This document shows, in pieces, positions 43,510 through 54,487 of a DNA stretch of 64,000 bases (positions are counted from its first letter, which is position 1; every line of letters starts with the position of its first letter). The stretch comes from Bradyrhizobium manausense. GTDB taxonomy: Bacteria > Pseudomonadota > Alphaproteobacteria > Rhizobiales > Xanthobacteraceae. Location of the stretch: positions 186,001 through 250,000 of the forward strand of contig NZ_JAFCJI010000003.1 in assembly GCF_018131105.1 (NCBI RefSeq), read 5' to 3'. A program made the position numbers and the translations under genes. The notes beneath the pieces were generated by a model. The model saw only the letters and a program-made list of their open reading frames with translations, did no database searches and was not told where the DNA came from.

Positions 43510-44757
43510 GTGACGAAACAAGCCTCCGCTACGGCCGCCCCGCCGCTTTCGTCACAATCGGCCACTCCGGATGGCCTCGCACAGGGGCTGGAGACCGCAT
43601 TTCTCGCCGTCCGCAACGAGACCGAACGTCGGGCCGCACCACTCTCGCCCGAGGACCAGCAGATCCAGTCCATGCCGGATGCGAGCCCGGCGAAATGGCA
43701 CCGGGCCCACACCACCTGGTTCTGGGAGCAATTTCTGCTCGGCGAACATGCCCCTGGCTACCGGCCCTTCCACTCCGATTTCGCTTTCCTGTTCAATTCC
43801 TATTACGTCAGCGCCGGCCCCCGTCATGCCCGCAATCATCGCGGCGACATCACCCGGCCCAGCGCCAACGACGTCGGCGCCTACCGTCGCCATGTCGATG
43901 CGGCGGTCACCAAATTCTTCCGCGAGGCTGGCGAGGACAAGCTGCGCGAGGTGGCGCCACTGGTCGAGGTCGGGCTCAATCACGAGCAGCAGCATCAGGA
44001 ATTGATGTACACCGACATCCTGCACGCCTTCGCGCAGAACCCGGTCTATCCGGCTTACGACAAGGACTGGCGCTTTCCGGCCGCGACACGCACTGGCGAC
44101 GACTGGCTGATGCTCAACGAAGGCATCCACACTGTCGGCCATGCCGATGACACCTTTCATTTCGACAACGAGAAGCCCGCGCACCGCGCGCTCGTCGGCC
44201 CCGTCAAGGTCGCGCGCAATCTCGTCAGCAATGGCGAATGGCTCGCCTTCATGCGCGACGGCGGCTACGCAAAGGCAACGCTGTGGCTGATGGACGGCTT
44301 CGCCGCGGCCTCCAAGGAAGATTGGCAGGCCCCGGGCCATTGGCGCGAGGTCGATGGCGGATGGCAGGTGATGACGCTTGCCGGCCTCAAGCCGGTCGAT
44401 CCGGACGCGCCTGTCTGTCACATCAGCTATTACGAAGCCGACGCGTTCGCGCGCTGGGCGGGAAAACATCTGCCCACCGAGATGGAATGGGAGGTCGCGG
44501 CACGCGCCGGTCAACTCAACGACGCCTTCGGCATCGTCTGGCAGTGGACGCGTTCTTCATATTCGCCCTACCCCGGCTACCGTGCCGTCGAAGGCGCGCT
44601 CGGCGAGTACAACGGCAAGTTCATGGTCAACCAGCTGGTGCTGCGCGGCTCGTCGCTGGCAACGCCGGATGGTCACAGCCGCGTCACTTATCGCAACTTC
44701 TTCTATCCGCACCACCGTTGGCAGTTCACGGGACTGCGGCTCGCCGACTACGTCTAG
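43510..44757 (+). CDS. egtB: Hercynine/ergothioneine biosynthesis iron oxygenase EgtB
   Basis: 415 residues. The N-terminal DinB-like domain supplies iron-ligand His residues in KWHRAHTTWFW and GLNHEQQHQELMYTD. The C-terminal FGE-sulfatase domain shows WEVAARAG, VWQWTRSSY and the final FFYPHHRWQFTGLRLAD. EgtB forms the sulfoxide linking hercynine to a thiol donor. The GTG at 43510 has GGAG 6 bp upstream and is preferred to a TTG at 43459. egtD follows, giving the minimal egtBD pair. The lyase EgtE and the glutamyl-cysteine steps are not encoded here. Confidence 0.93.
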   Translation: MTKQASATAAPPLSSQSATPDGLAQGLETAFLAVRNETERRAAPLSPEDQQIQSMPDASPAKWHRAHTTWFWEQFLLGEHAPGYRPFHSDFAFLFNSYYVSAGPRHARNHRGDITRPSANDVGAYRRHVDAAVTKFFREAGEDKLREVAPLVEVGLNHEQQHQELMYTDILHAFAQNPVYPAYDKDWRFPAATRTGDDWLMLNEGIHTVGHADDTFHFDNEKPAHRALVGPVKVARNLVSNGEWLAFMRDGGYAKATLWLMDGFAAASKEDWQAPGHWREVDGGWQVMTLAGLKPVDPDAPVCHISYYEADAFARWAGKHLPTEMEWEVAARAGQLNDAFGIVWQWTRSSYSPYPGYRAVEGALGEYNGKFMVNQLVLRGSSLATPDGHSRVTYRNFFYPHHRWQFTGLRLADYV

Positions 44758-44805
44758 AGCATGATCCGGAAAAGTGTGTAGCGCTTTTCCGAAAAGATCA
44801 TGCTC
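44757..44805. repeat. Palindromic repeat GAGCATGATC...GATCATGCTC
   Basis: A 49-bp element with exact 10-bp outer arms. Inner arms GGAAAAG and CTTTTCC pair around GTGTGTAGCG, followed by GAAAA. It starts in the egtB stop codon and separates egtB from egtD. I recognise the GAGCATGATCCGGAAAAG form as a common rhizobial extragenic palindrome (recollection). Confidence 0.88.
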
Positions 44806-44893
44806 CAACAAAGACCTGAAGCGCGACCTCGTCGCGCTTCAGATTCTCATCCGACGACAACCGCGCGCCGGACAGCGCGTTCAGGAGAGTATC

Positions 44894-45865
44894 ATGAATG
44901 TGCACGCCAGCGCTTTGGCCGAAGCTCATCTCCCCGACGAGCAGACGACCGCGTTCGCTCGTGAGGCCATCGAGGACCTCTCGCAGCAGCCGAAGAAACT
45001 GTCGCCGAAATATTTCTATGATGCGACCGGGTCGGAGCTGTTCGAGGCGATTACGCGCCTGCCTGAATACTATCCGACGCGCACCGAGCTTGCGATCCTC
45101 AGGGAGCGCGGCAGCGAGATCGCAAAGATCATTCCCGAAAATGCGGCGCTGGTCGAGTTCGGCGCCGGTGCGACCACGAAGGTCCGCCTGCTGCTCAACC
45201 AGTCGAAATTCGCGGCCTACGTCCCCGTCGATATCTCCGGCGATTTCCTGCAGGCGCAGGCCAACGGGCTGAAGAGGGATTTCCCTTCGCTCGGCATCTA
45301 TCCGGTCGCGGCCGATTTCACCACACCGTTCGAACTCCCCAAGGCAGTCGCGTCGATGCCCAAGGTCGGGTTCTTCCCCGGATCGACCATCGGCAATTTC
45401 GAACCGCACGAGGCACAGGCGTTCCTGAAGAGCGCGCGCAAGATCCTGGGCAAGGGCGCGCAGATGATCATCGGCGCCGACCTTGAGAAAGAGGAGCGCG
45501 TGCTCCACGCCGCCTATAACGATGCGGCCGGCGTCACTGCGCGCTTCAACCTCAATGTGCTGGTCCGGATCAACCGGGAGCTCGGCGGCAATTTCGACCT
45601 CTCCGCCTTCACCCATGGCGCGATCTACAATCACGACCGACACCGCATCGAGATGCATCTGATCAGCCGGAAGAGCCAGACCGTGCGGCTGCTCGGGACC
45701 AGCTTCTCGTTCCGGCCGGGCGAGAGCATCCACACCGAGAACAGCTACAAATACAGCCTCGAGCGTTTTGCTGCGCTGGCGCAAGGCGCCGGCTGGCGGG
45801 TGCGCGAGAGCTGGACGGATGCGGCCAGGATGTTCTCGGTGCATGCGCTGGAGGCGGCGGAGTAA
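44894..45865 (+). CDS. egtD: L-histidine N(alpha)-methyltransferase EgtD
   Basis: 323 residues. SAM-dependent fold with VEFGAGATTKVRLLL (motif I), VPVDISGDFL, and FFPGSTIGNFEPHEA (~160-174), all typical of EgtD. It trimethylates histidine to hercynine, the substrate of EgtB. AGGAGAG precedes the ATG at 44894 (MNVHASALAE). A repeat lies between it and egtB, so the two genes are probably co-transcribed with a stem-loop in between. Confidence 0.95.
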   Translation: MNVHASALAEAHLPDEQTTAFAREAIEDLSQQPKKLSPKYFYDATGSELFEAITRLPEYYPTRTELAILRERGSEIAKIIPENAALVEFGAGATTKVRLLLNQSKFAAYVPVDISGDFLQAQANGLKRDFPSLGIYPVAADFTTPFELPKAVASMPKVGFFPGSTIGNFEPHEAQAFLKSARKILGKGAQMIIGADLEKEERVLHAAYNDAAGVTARFNLNVLVRINRELGGNFDLSAFTHGAIYNHDRHRIEMHLISRKSQTVRLLGTSFSFRPGESIHTENSYKYSLERFAALAQGAGWRVRESWTDAARMFSVHALEAAE

Positions 45866-45878
45866 TAGCTCCGACGCA

Positions 45879-47075
45879 TCAACGTTCCTCGGTCTCTTCC
45901 GGCTTCGATCCGAGCGACACCGATTCCCACACGGCGACGACGATCATGATCACGCTCGTCGCGACCGACAGCCATAAGGGCGAGAGATCGGCGGCGAACC
46001 AACAGAGCGCCAGCAGCAGAATGATGCCGACGCCGTGGGAGAGCTGGAGGAAACCGCGAATCGAGTGCTTGAACAGGATCGTGCCGACCAGAAACACCAG
46101 CGGACCACCGATGGTGCTGATGATGGTGCGGACGTCGGAATGTCCGGTCGGATGCTTCAGCACAAGCTCGTCCGAGACCGCAGTCAGGATGATGCCGGCG
46201 ACGATCGGCATGTGCAGATAAGTGTAGGCGAGCCGCGCCAGCCGCCCGGATTCGGCTGATTGCGAGATCCGCTCGGAGCCGGCCTCGGCACCCTTGTGGA
46301 AATAGACCCACCACATCGCAATGCTGCCCACCAGCGCCGCAACGAAGGCCAGGATGTTGTCCGCGGTCCAGTCCAGCTCGGCGAAGGTCGCACCGTTGAC
46401 GACGACGGCTTCACCGAGCGCGATGATGATGAAACCCGCACAGCGCTCGGCCATGTGGCCGCCCTCGACGGCCCAGGCTTCGACCGACGAGAAACCCAGC
46501 TTCGGCACCCAGAAGCGCACCGCGGGTGAGACGTATTCGATCGTGAGCGCAACGATCCAGAACCACAGCCGCTCCTCGCCATGGGCGAGGCCGCCGAGGA
46601 TCCAGAACACGGCCGAGCCGCAGAGCCAGATCAGGATGCGGATCGCGTTGTGCCGCACGGCGGTGCGATGGCGTGGGGTCGCAAACAGCCAGAATGCGGT
46701 GCGTCCGACCTGCATCGTTGCGTAAGCGATCGCAAACCAGAGGCCACGGCCGTCGAACGCGGCCGGGATCGTCGTCGATAGCACGAGGCCGCCGAGCATC
46801 ATCAGGAAGATCAGGATGCGGACCGGCGTCAGCTCGGGGTTGAGCCAGTTGGTGACCCAGGCGGTGTAGACCCACACCCACCATACCGCCAAAAACAGCA
46901 GCGTGACCTCGACCGCGCCGAGTGGCGTGAAGTGGTGCAGCAGCGTGTGCGAGATCTGGGTGACGGCGAAGACGAAGACGAGGTCGAAGAACAGCTCGGC
47001 GTTAGTGACGCGGCTGGGCTGGTTCGGCACGATCACGCGAAACATCGCGCCGCGCGGATTGTCCGCAGCCATCAT
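45879..47075 (-). CDS. Low temperature requirement protein A (LtrA) family membrane protein
   Basis: 398 residues, about ten membrane helices. The LtrA signature is VTNAELFFDLVFVFAVTQISHTLLHH near residue 23-48, and further conserved segments are AWVTNWLNPE and HMAERCAGFIIIALGEAVV. The family was named from Listeria and is not biochemically defined. It is convergent with egtD across 13 bp. It lies between bolA and egtD and looks like an insertion into the older grxD-bolA neighbourhood. Confidence 0.88.
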   Translation of the reverse strand: MMAADNPRGAMFRVIVPNQPSRVTNAELFFDLVFVFAVTQISHTLLHHFTPLGAVEVTLLFLAVWWVWVYTAWVTNWLNPELTPVRILIFLMMLGGLVLSTTIPAAFDGRGLWFAIAYATMQVGRTAFWLFATPRHRTAVRHNAIRILIWLCGSAVFWILGGLAHGEERLWFWIVALTIEYVSPAVRFWVPKLGFSSVEAWAVEGGHMAERCAGFIIIALGEAVVVNGATFAELDWTADNILAFVAALVGSIAMWWVYFHKGAEAGSERISQSAESGRLARLAYTYLHMPIVAGIILTAVSDELVLKHPTGHSDVRTIISTIGGPLVFLVGTILFKHSIRGFLQLSHGVGIILLLALCWFAADLSPLWLSVATSVIMIVVAVWESVSLGSKPEETEER

Positions 47076-47100
47076 CGCCCCCGTCGCGCGATCAGGTCAA

Positions 47101-47337
47101 TCAGGTGCCGGGTACGCCGGTTTGCAGCGCCAGCGCATGCAACACGCCGCCCATCTGGCCCTGCAGGGACCGATAGACGATCTGGTGCTGCTGGACGCGG
47201 GACTTGCCGCGGAAGGATTCCGAGATCACGGTCGCGGCATAGTGGTCGCCATCACCGGCGAGGTCACGGATGGTCACCTCGGCATCGGGGATCGCTGCCT
47301 TGATCATCGCCTCGATATCGTGGGCGTCCATGGGCAT
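47101..47337 (-). CDS. BolA-family protein
   Basis: 78 residues, the BolA fold. MDAHDIEAMIKAAIPDAEVTIRD at the start and the C-terminal motif FRGKSRVQQHQIVYRSLQGQMGGVLHALAL are typical, with the conserved His in the QQHQ segment. BolA proteins form Fe-S-bridged heterodimers with CGFS glutaredoxins such as the grxD encoded here. Two adjacent starts (47337 and 47331) are possible. It starts 25 bp after ltrA on the same strand. Confidence 0.92.
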   Translation of the reverse strand: MPMDAHDIEAMIKAAIPDAEVTIRDLAGDGDHYAATVISESFRGKSRVQQHQIVYRSLQGQMGGVLHALALQTGVPGT

Positions 47338-47528
47338 TCGGGTCTTGCTCCTGTGTCGGCTTACAGCCTCGGCGTCGAATCGCTTGCCGGGGTCCCCTCG
47401 CCGGCGGGCCAAACTTAGCGTGAACGGCCTTCTACGTCACGCTTTCAGGCACTATATCCCTGATCCCATCAGGATAAAGGCACGACAAAGTGCCACGCGC
47501 GGCAGATTGATCGAAAAGGCGTGAATTC

Positions 47529-47888
47529 ATGAAGCTTCCAGGCCCCGACCACCCCATCACCATCACCCAGAACCCCCGGCGCATCCGCGTGACGGCAGGT
47601 GATATCGTGATTGCCGAGAGCACCAGGGCTCTATCGCTGAAAGAGGCCAAATATCCGGCGGTGCAATATCTGCCGCGGGAGGATGCCAATATGGCGCTGC
47701 TGGAGCGCACCGAGCGCACGACCCACTGCCCCTACAAAGGCGACGCCAGCTATTACAGCATCAAGGCCGACGGCAGGACGCTCGACAACGCCATCTGGAC
47801 CTACGAGACGCCCTTCCCCGCGATGACCGAGATCGCTGGTCACCTCGCATTCTATCCTGACAAGGTGAAGATCGAGGAAGTGGGGTAG
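47529..47888 (+). CDS. DUF427 family protein
   Basis: 119 residues of the DUF427 family. Recognised by IAESTRALSLKEAKYPAVQYLPREDA, the TTHCPYKGDASYYSI segment at about 65-79, and the C-terminal GHLAFYPDKVKIEE. The family is widespread and structurally a beta-barrel. No function is established. It is alone between bolA and a palindromic repeat. Confidence 0.9.
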   Translation: MKLPGPDHPITITQNPRRIRVTAGDIVIAESTRALSLKEAKYPAVQYLPREDANMALLERTERTTHCPYKGDASYYSIKADGRTLDNAIWTYETPFPAMTEIAGHLAFYPDKVKIEEVG

Positions 47889-47906
47889 GCTCTGCTGTGC
47901 GCCACC

Positions 47907-47997
47907 GTCATGGTCGGGCTTGTCCCGGCCATCTACGTTCTTGGCTAATCGCGGATGCGCAAAAAATGCGAATGCCCGGGACAAGCCCGGGCATGAC
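47907..47997. repeat. Imperfect palindrome, family C (GTCATG...CATGAC)
   Basis: The left arm GTCATGGTCGGGCTTGTCCCGGCCAT and the right arm ATGCCCGGGACAAGCCCGGGCATGAC are mostly complementary, with a variable centre. It lies just after the DUF427 gene. A second copy is at 62260-62338. Confidence 0.85.
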
Positions 47998-48022
47998 TGC
48001 TGAGAATGCCGACGCAGCCTTG

Positions 48023-48196
48023 CTACGCCCTGAAGATCGTGAGCCCGAGGATCAGCAGTATCAGGAAGATCACGACGAAGATGTAGAACAGGAAGCGGGC
48101 GATGTCGGCGGAAGCGGCCGAGATGCCGGTGAAGCCAAGCACGCCAGCCACGATCGAGACCAGCAGGAAGATCAGCGCCCATTTCAAGATCGTCAT
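48023..48196 (-). CDS. DUF1328-family small membrane protein
   Basis: 57 residues with two membrane helices: MTILKWALIFLLVSIVAGVLGF and ARFLFYIFVVIFLILLILG. The short linker GISAASADI is characteristic of the DUF1328 (YtjA-like) family. GGGGAG is upstream of the ATG at 48196. It is thought to be a stress-associated membrane peptide, but the role is unproved. Confidence 0.88.
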   Translation of the reverse strand: MTILKWALIFLLVSIVAGVLGFTGISAASADIARFLFYIFVVIFLILLILGLTIFRA

Positions 48197-48379
48197 CGCC
48201 AGCTCCCCAGCATTGGCCGCCGCGATCGGCGGTCTCAGATGTTTCGGAAACCCTAACCGCATTGCCCGGAACTGGTTCCTAAGCGCACGACGAAAGGTTG
48301 TCTTGGCACAGACTACCCTTGCTGAATTGAGTTCCCGGCGGCACAGTCCGGGCGAGACAGAAACGCGACCGGGGCGACC

Positions 48380-49570
48380 ATGACAACGATGTCACATTCT
48401 GCGACGATGGGCGCAGAGACGCATGCCGAGCCGAAGGCCAAGACGCGCAATTTGTCGCTGGACCGCGCCCGCACCTTCCTGACGCTGGTGGTGCTGTTGC
48501 ATCACGCCGTCATCCCCTACACCTATTTCGGTCACACCGATCCGAAGTCCTTCTTCGGCTTCGACATGGTCGTGCTCGCCACCGACAGCTTCTTCATGGC
48601 GATGTTCTTCTTCCTGTCGGGCTTGTTTGCGTGGTCGGGAATTGCACGCAAAGGGCCGGCGAGCTATTTGGCAGACCGCGTCCGGCGGCTCGGCATCCCG
48701 TTCGTGATCTGCGCATTCACGGTCATACCGCTCGCGTATTACGCCATCTCGCTGCGGCTCAATCCCGAGATCGGATTTTCACAGTTCTGGTGGACCACGA
48801 TCACGAAAGGCCCGTGGCCATCAGGCCCGATCTGGTTCCTCTGGGTCTTGTTCGCGTTCGACTTGATCGCATGCCTCCTGTACCGGCTGTCGCCCAACCT
48901 GCTCGACCCGATCAACCGCCTCTCGCTGCACGGGCGGCGCCGACCCGCGGAGTTCTTCGCGGTCATGCTGGCCGTGAGCGCTGCATTCTATGTGCCCGGG
49001 CTGATGTATTTCGGACCGAGCAACTGGTTCGAGTTCGGCCCGTTTTCGGTCCAGCACGGGCGCGTGATGCTGTATGCGACCTACTTCTTCTTCGGCGCTG
49101 GCATCGGCGTCGCAAACATGGATCGCGGATTGCTCTCGGCTGAGGGCAGAATGGCGAAGGTGAGCTGGGAGTGGCTGGTCCTGGCAATCGTTCCGTATTG
49201 CCTGCTTTGGGGGCTGATCTTCATCAAGCGAGAGATCCTGGGGAATCCGTCGCCGCTGCCGAACTGGTATGAAGGAATCTACGCTGTCTTCGTGACCATC
49301 TTCAGCGTGGCCATCATGTTCCTGATCCTGGCCTTCTTCCAGCGGTTCAGGCAATCAGGCTCAGCCAAGCTGCTCGATCCGATGCAGTCCGCCGCCTTCG
49401 GCATGTTCCTGGTGCACTATCCGATCACGTTGTGGCTGCAATACTGGCTATTCGACTACAATTTGCCTGCCATCGCGAAGGCTTTCACCGTGTTCGTGCT
49501 GACGGTGATTTTCAGCTGGGCCGTGACCGCTGCCTTGCGGACGATTCCCGGCGCGACGCGGATATTGTAG
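48380..49570 (+). CDS. Acyltransferase 3 family membrane protein
   Basis: 396 residues, about ten membrane helices. The start LSLDRARTFLTLVVLLHHAVIPY has the His residue expected in helix 1 of acyltransferase-3/OpgC-type proteins. Arg residues follow in DRVRRLGIPFVIC. Such proteins O-acylate sugars, glucans or lipids. No glycan gene is adjacent, so the acceptor is unknown. GGGCGACC precedes the ATG at 48380. Confidence 0.85.
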   Translation: MTTMSHSATMGAETHAEPKAKTRNLSLDRARTFLTLVVLLHHAVIPYTYFGHTDPKSFFGFDMVVLATDSFFMAMFFFLSGLFAWSGIARKGPASYLADRVRRLGIPFVICAFTVIPLAYYAISLRLNPEIGFSQFWWTTITKGPWPSGPIWFLWVLFAFDLIACLLYRLSPNLLDPINRLSLHGRRRPAEFFAVMLAVSAAFYVPGLMYFGPSNWFEFGPFSVQHGRVMLYATYFFFGAGIGVANMDRGLLSAEGRMAKVSWEWLVLAIVPYCLLWGLIFIKREILGNPSPLPNWYEGIYAVFVTIFSVAIMFLILAFFQRFRQSGSAKLLDPMQSAAFGMFLVHYPITLWLQYWLFDYNLPAIAKAFTVFVLTVIFSWAVTAALRTIPGATRIL

Positions 49571-49588
49571 GACACGTCCTCTCCAAGC

Positions 49589-49666
49589 GTCATTGCGAGC
49601 GTAGCGAAGCAATCCAGACTGTCTCCGCAAACGGATTCTGGATTGCTTCGCTACGCTCGCAATGAC
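49589..49666. repeat. Palindrome, family B, nearly perfect copy
   Basis: The left arm GTCATTGCGAGCGTAGCGAAGCAATCCAGA pairs with TCTGGATTGCTTCGCTACGCTCGCAATGAC with no mismatch, around a central GTCTCCGCAAACGGAT. It sits between the acyltransferase gene and the purL stop (convergent genes). Confidence 0.9.
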
Positions 49667-49678
49667 GGAGAAACCGCC

Positions 49679-51889
<2,211 letters not shown>

Positions 51890-52074
51890 GGCTTCAGGGG
51901 CTTTCGGCGGCGGTTTGGCCGTTCTTAGGAACATCGGGGGCGTACGAAAAGCCCTTTATGGCGCATTTTCCCGCTGTCCCACGTTTTGCAAGCGGGGTCG
52001 GCGGGAACGGGAATTGCAAGGCGCTGACGGATCGGATTTAAGGGCTAAAGACCCGTAATTGAAGGCCCATTTCC

Positions 52075-52554
52075 TTGCACGAATTGACCAAAGTCCCCTC
52101 CACCCGTCGTCCGGACCTGCATGTCGCCACCGAGGGCGAGTTCACGGGCTGGCGGACCTGGATTCGCGACAGTTTTGAGAGCCATATCGGCCCGTTCTGG
52201 CACAAGATCGAGGGTGACGGCAGCGTCCACTCGGCGTTCCGGGTCGAGAAAAAGCACCTCAACGGCTCCGGGAACGTCCATGGCGGCTGCTTCATGGCGT
52301 TTGCCGACTATTGCCTGTTCGCGATCGCGACCCACGAGCTGGACGGCCCGGCCGTGACAACCAATTTTGCCTGCGATTTCCTCGACGCGGCCCGCGAGGG
52401 CGAACTGGTCGAATGCACCGGCGAAGTCTCGCGGGCCGGCGGCTCGCTGATCTTCCTGCGCGGCAAGCTGACCTCGGCCGGCCGGCCGCTGTTCACGTTC
52501 TCGGGCACGATCAAGCGGGTCAAGCGGAAGCCGGCACTGCCGGCAAACGCATAG
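52075..52554 (+). CDS. PaaI-family hotdog thioesterase
   Basis: 159 residues with the hotdog fold. HLNGSGNVHGGCFMAFADYCLF (~62-83) is the PaaI active-site helix with Asn/Gly and the acidic Asp in FADY. It probably hydrolyses an acyl-CoA thioester. The start is a TTG at 52075 with a weak AAGG upstream. It is divergent from purL across 185 bp. Substrate unknown. Confidence 0.82.
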   Translation: MHELTKVPSTRRPDLHVATEGEFTGWRTWIRDSFESHIGPFWHKIEGDGSVHSAFRVEKKHLNGSGNVHGGCFMAFADYCLFAIATHELDGPAVTTNFACDFLDAAREGELVECTGEVSRAGGSLIFLRGKLTSAGRPLFTFSGTIKRVKRKPALPANA

Positions 52555-52629
52555 CTCGACGCCTTCCCTTTTCGCGCCCCCTCGCCCAGACTTGCGGAAA
52601 GCGCGTTGGCGCGGGGGAGCAGAAACAAG

Positions 52630-53592
52630 GTGCCGCAGACCACGACAGGCCGCATAGCGGACGCAGCGTCGTCGTCACCACCATCCATCACCGTCAAAGG
52701 CGCGCGCAACTGGCGTGATTACGCGTTGCTGTTCGCACTCGCCTGCTGCTGGAGCTCGACCTACCCGCTGGCGAAGCTGGCGCTTCCCACGATCCCGCCG
52801 ATCACTTTCATCTCGGTGCGCTCACTGATCGCGGCCGCCTTCCTGTTCGCGATCCTGTGGATGCGCGGCGTCAGGGTCCCGACCGACATGAAGGCGTGGA
52901 AGCTGTTTGCGACACAGCAGCTCATCAACTCGACGGTTCCGTTCCTGGTCATCACCTGGTCACAGCAATATGTGCCGGCATCGAACACCGTGGTGCTCGC
53001 GTCGACGACGCCGATCTTCGCTTTCCTGATCACCTCGCTGATCACCCGGCACGAGCCAGCGACGCTGATGAAGCTCGCAGGCGCGATCCTCGGTCTCGCC
53101 GGCACGATCGCCATCATCGGGCTCGATGCGTTGCGCGGCTTTGGCAGCGAGATCGTGGCGGAGATCGCGATCCTGCTCGCGACCATCTCTTTCGCCTGCG
53201 CAACGATCTTCGGCCTGAGGCTCTCCGATTACGACCCGATGGTGGTGGCGGCCGGCTCGCTCCTGTTCGGCGGCCTCCTGCTGCTGCCGCCGTCGCTGAT
53301 CATCGACCAGCCCTGGACCCTGCATCCAACGCCATCAGCGATCATCGCCACTGTCGTCATGGGGATCGTCTCCAGCGCGCTCGGCCTGATGTTGTTCTAC
53401 ATGTGCCTCAGCCGGCTCGGCACGCTGACGACGAACGCGCAGGGATATCTGCGCATCCCGATCGGCGTCGCGCTGTCGGTGCTGCTGCTCGGCGAAAGCG
53501 TACCGTCGAACCTGGCGCTGGGCCTGCTGCTGGTGATGGCCGGCGTCGCGGCGATGACGGTGCCGGCGGAACGGCTGAAGCGCGCGCGTTAG
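52630..53592 (+). CDS. EamA-family drug/metabolite transporter
   Basis: About 320 residues, ten membrane helices forming two EamA repeats. The first repeat starts WRDYALLFALACCWSSTYPLAKLAL, and TIPPITFISVRSLIAAAFLF follows. A GTG at 52630 with GGGGGAG upstream is preferred over a TTG at 52606. It may export a metabolite or amino acid, but no substrate can be read. It is convergent with purQ, whose stop is 34 bp away. Confidence 0.87.
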   Translation: MPQTTTGRIADAASSSPPSITVKGARNWRDYALLFALACCWSSTYPLAKLALPTIPPITFISVRSLIAAAFLFAILWMRGVRVPTDMKAWKLFATQQLINSTVPFLVITWSQQYVPASNTVVLASTTPIFAFLITSLITRHEPATLMKLAGAILGLAGTIAIIGLDALRGFGSEIVAEIAILLATISFACATIFGLRLSDYDPMVVAAGSLLFGGLLLLPPSLIIDQPWTLHPTPSAIIATVVMGIVSSALGLMLFYMCLSRLGTLTTNAQGYLRIPIGVALSVLLLGESVPSNLALGLLLVMAGVAAMTVPAERLKRAR

Positions 53593-53626
53593 ATCGCCGC
53601 GAGCGCACGCTTCATCACGAGCAGGA

Positions 53627-54328
53627 TTACGCAGCCTTTTCGAGGTGCGCAGTCAGCCCTGCGAACAGGCCGCGGCCGTCGGTGCAGCCCATGATGTCTT
53701 CGACGTGATTTTCCGGATGCGGCATCATGCCGAGCACGTTGCCCTTGTCGTTGACGAGGCCGGCAATCGAATGCGCCGCGCCGTTGATGTTGTGGCTTTC
53801 GTCAACCGCCCCGTCAGCGGAGCAATAGCGATAGAGCACCCGCCCCTCGCCTTCGATGCGCTTGATGGTCTCTTCGTCCGCCTCGTAATTACCCTCGCCA
53901 TGCGCGACCGGCACGCGGATCACCTGGCCGGCATTGTAGCCGCGGGTGAACGGCGTGTCGGAGCGCTCGACGCGCAGATGCACGTCCTTGCAGATGAACT
54001 TCAGCCGCGCGTTGCGCATCAGCACGCCAGGCAGCAGGCCCGACTCGCAGAGGATCTGGAAACCGTTGCAGACGCCGAGCACGAGACCGCCCTTGGCCGC
54101 ATAGTCGCGCACCGCATCCATGACGGGCGCCCGCGCCGCGATCGCACCACAGCGCAGATAATCGCCGTAGGAGAACCCGCCGGGCACGACAACGAGGTCG
54201 GTGCCCGCGGGCAATGACGGTTCGGCGTGCCACACCATCGCAGGCTCGTGGCCCGAGATCAGTTTCAACGCCCGCGCCATGTCGCGCTCGCGATTGATTC
54301 CGGGAAAGACGAGGATGGCGGCTTTCAT
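53627..54328 (-). CDS. purQ: Phosphoribosylformylglycinamidine synthase subunit PurQ
   Basis: 233 residues, class I glutamine amidotransferase. The nucleophile is in GVCNGFQIL (~Cys87) and the His/Glu pair is near the C-terminus in MMPHPENHVED. ILVFPGINRERDMARAL opens the protein. It supplies ammonia to PurL. The ATG at 54328 is the family start. A longer open frame to 54397 is not used. Confidence 0.95.
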   Translation of the reverse strand: MKAAILVFPGINRERDMARALKLISGHEPAMVWHAEPSLPAGTDLVVVPGGFSYGDYLRCGAIAARAPVMDAVRDYAAKGGLVLGVCNGFQILCESGLLPGVLMRNARLKFICKDVHLRVERSDTPFTRGYNAGQVIRVPVAHGEGNYEADEETIKRIEGEGRVLYRYCSADGAVDESHNINGAAHSIAGLVNDKGNVLGMMPHPENHVEDIMGCTDGRGLFAGLTAHLEKAA

Positions 54329-54487
54329 GCTTCGGGTTCCCAGAGTAGCTGGAATCGGGTTGGCCCCGCGGGCCAATTCACGAGGAGACATAGCCATTTG
54401 ACGGGGATTTTACCAGTGCTAGCCTTGCCGGACGGCCTTGTACACAGGCCATAGCAACGGCACGTCTGCCCAACGATTTTGCCCGGG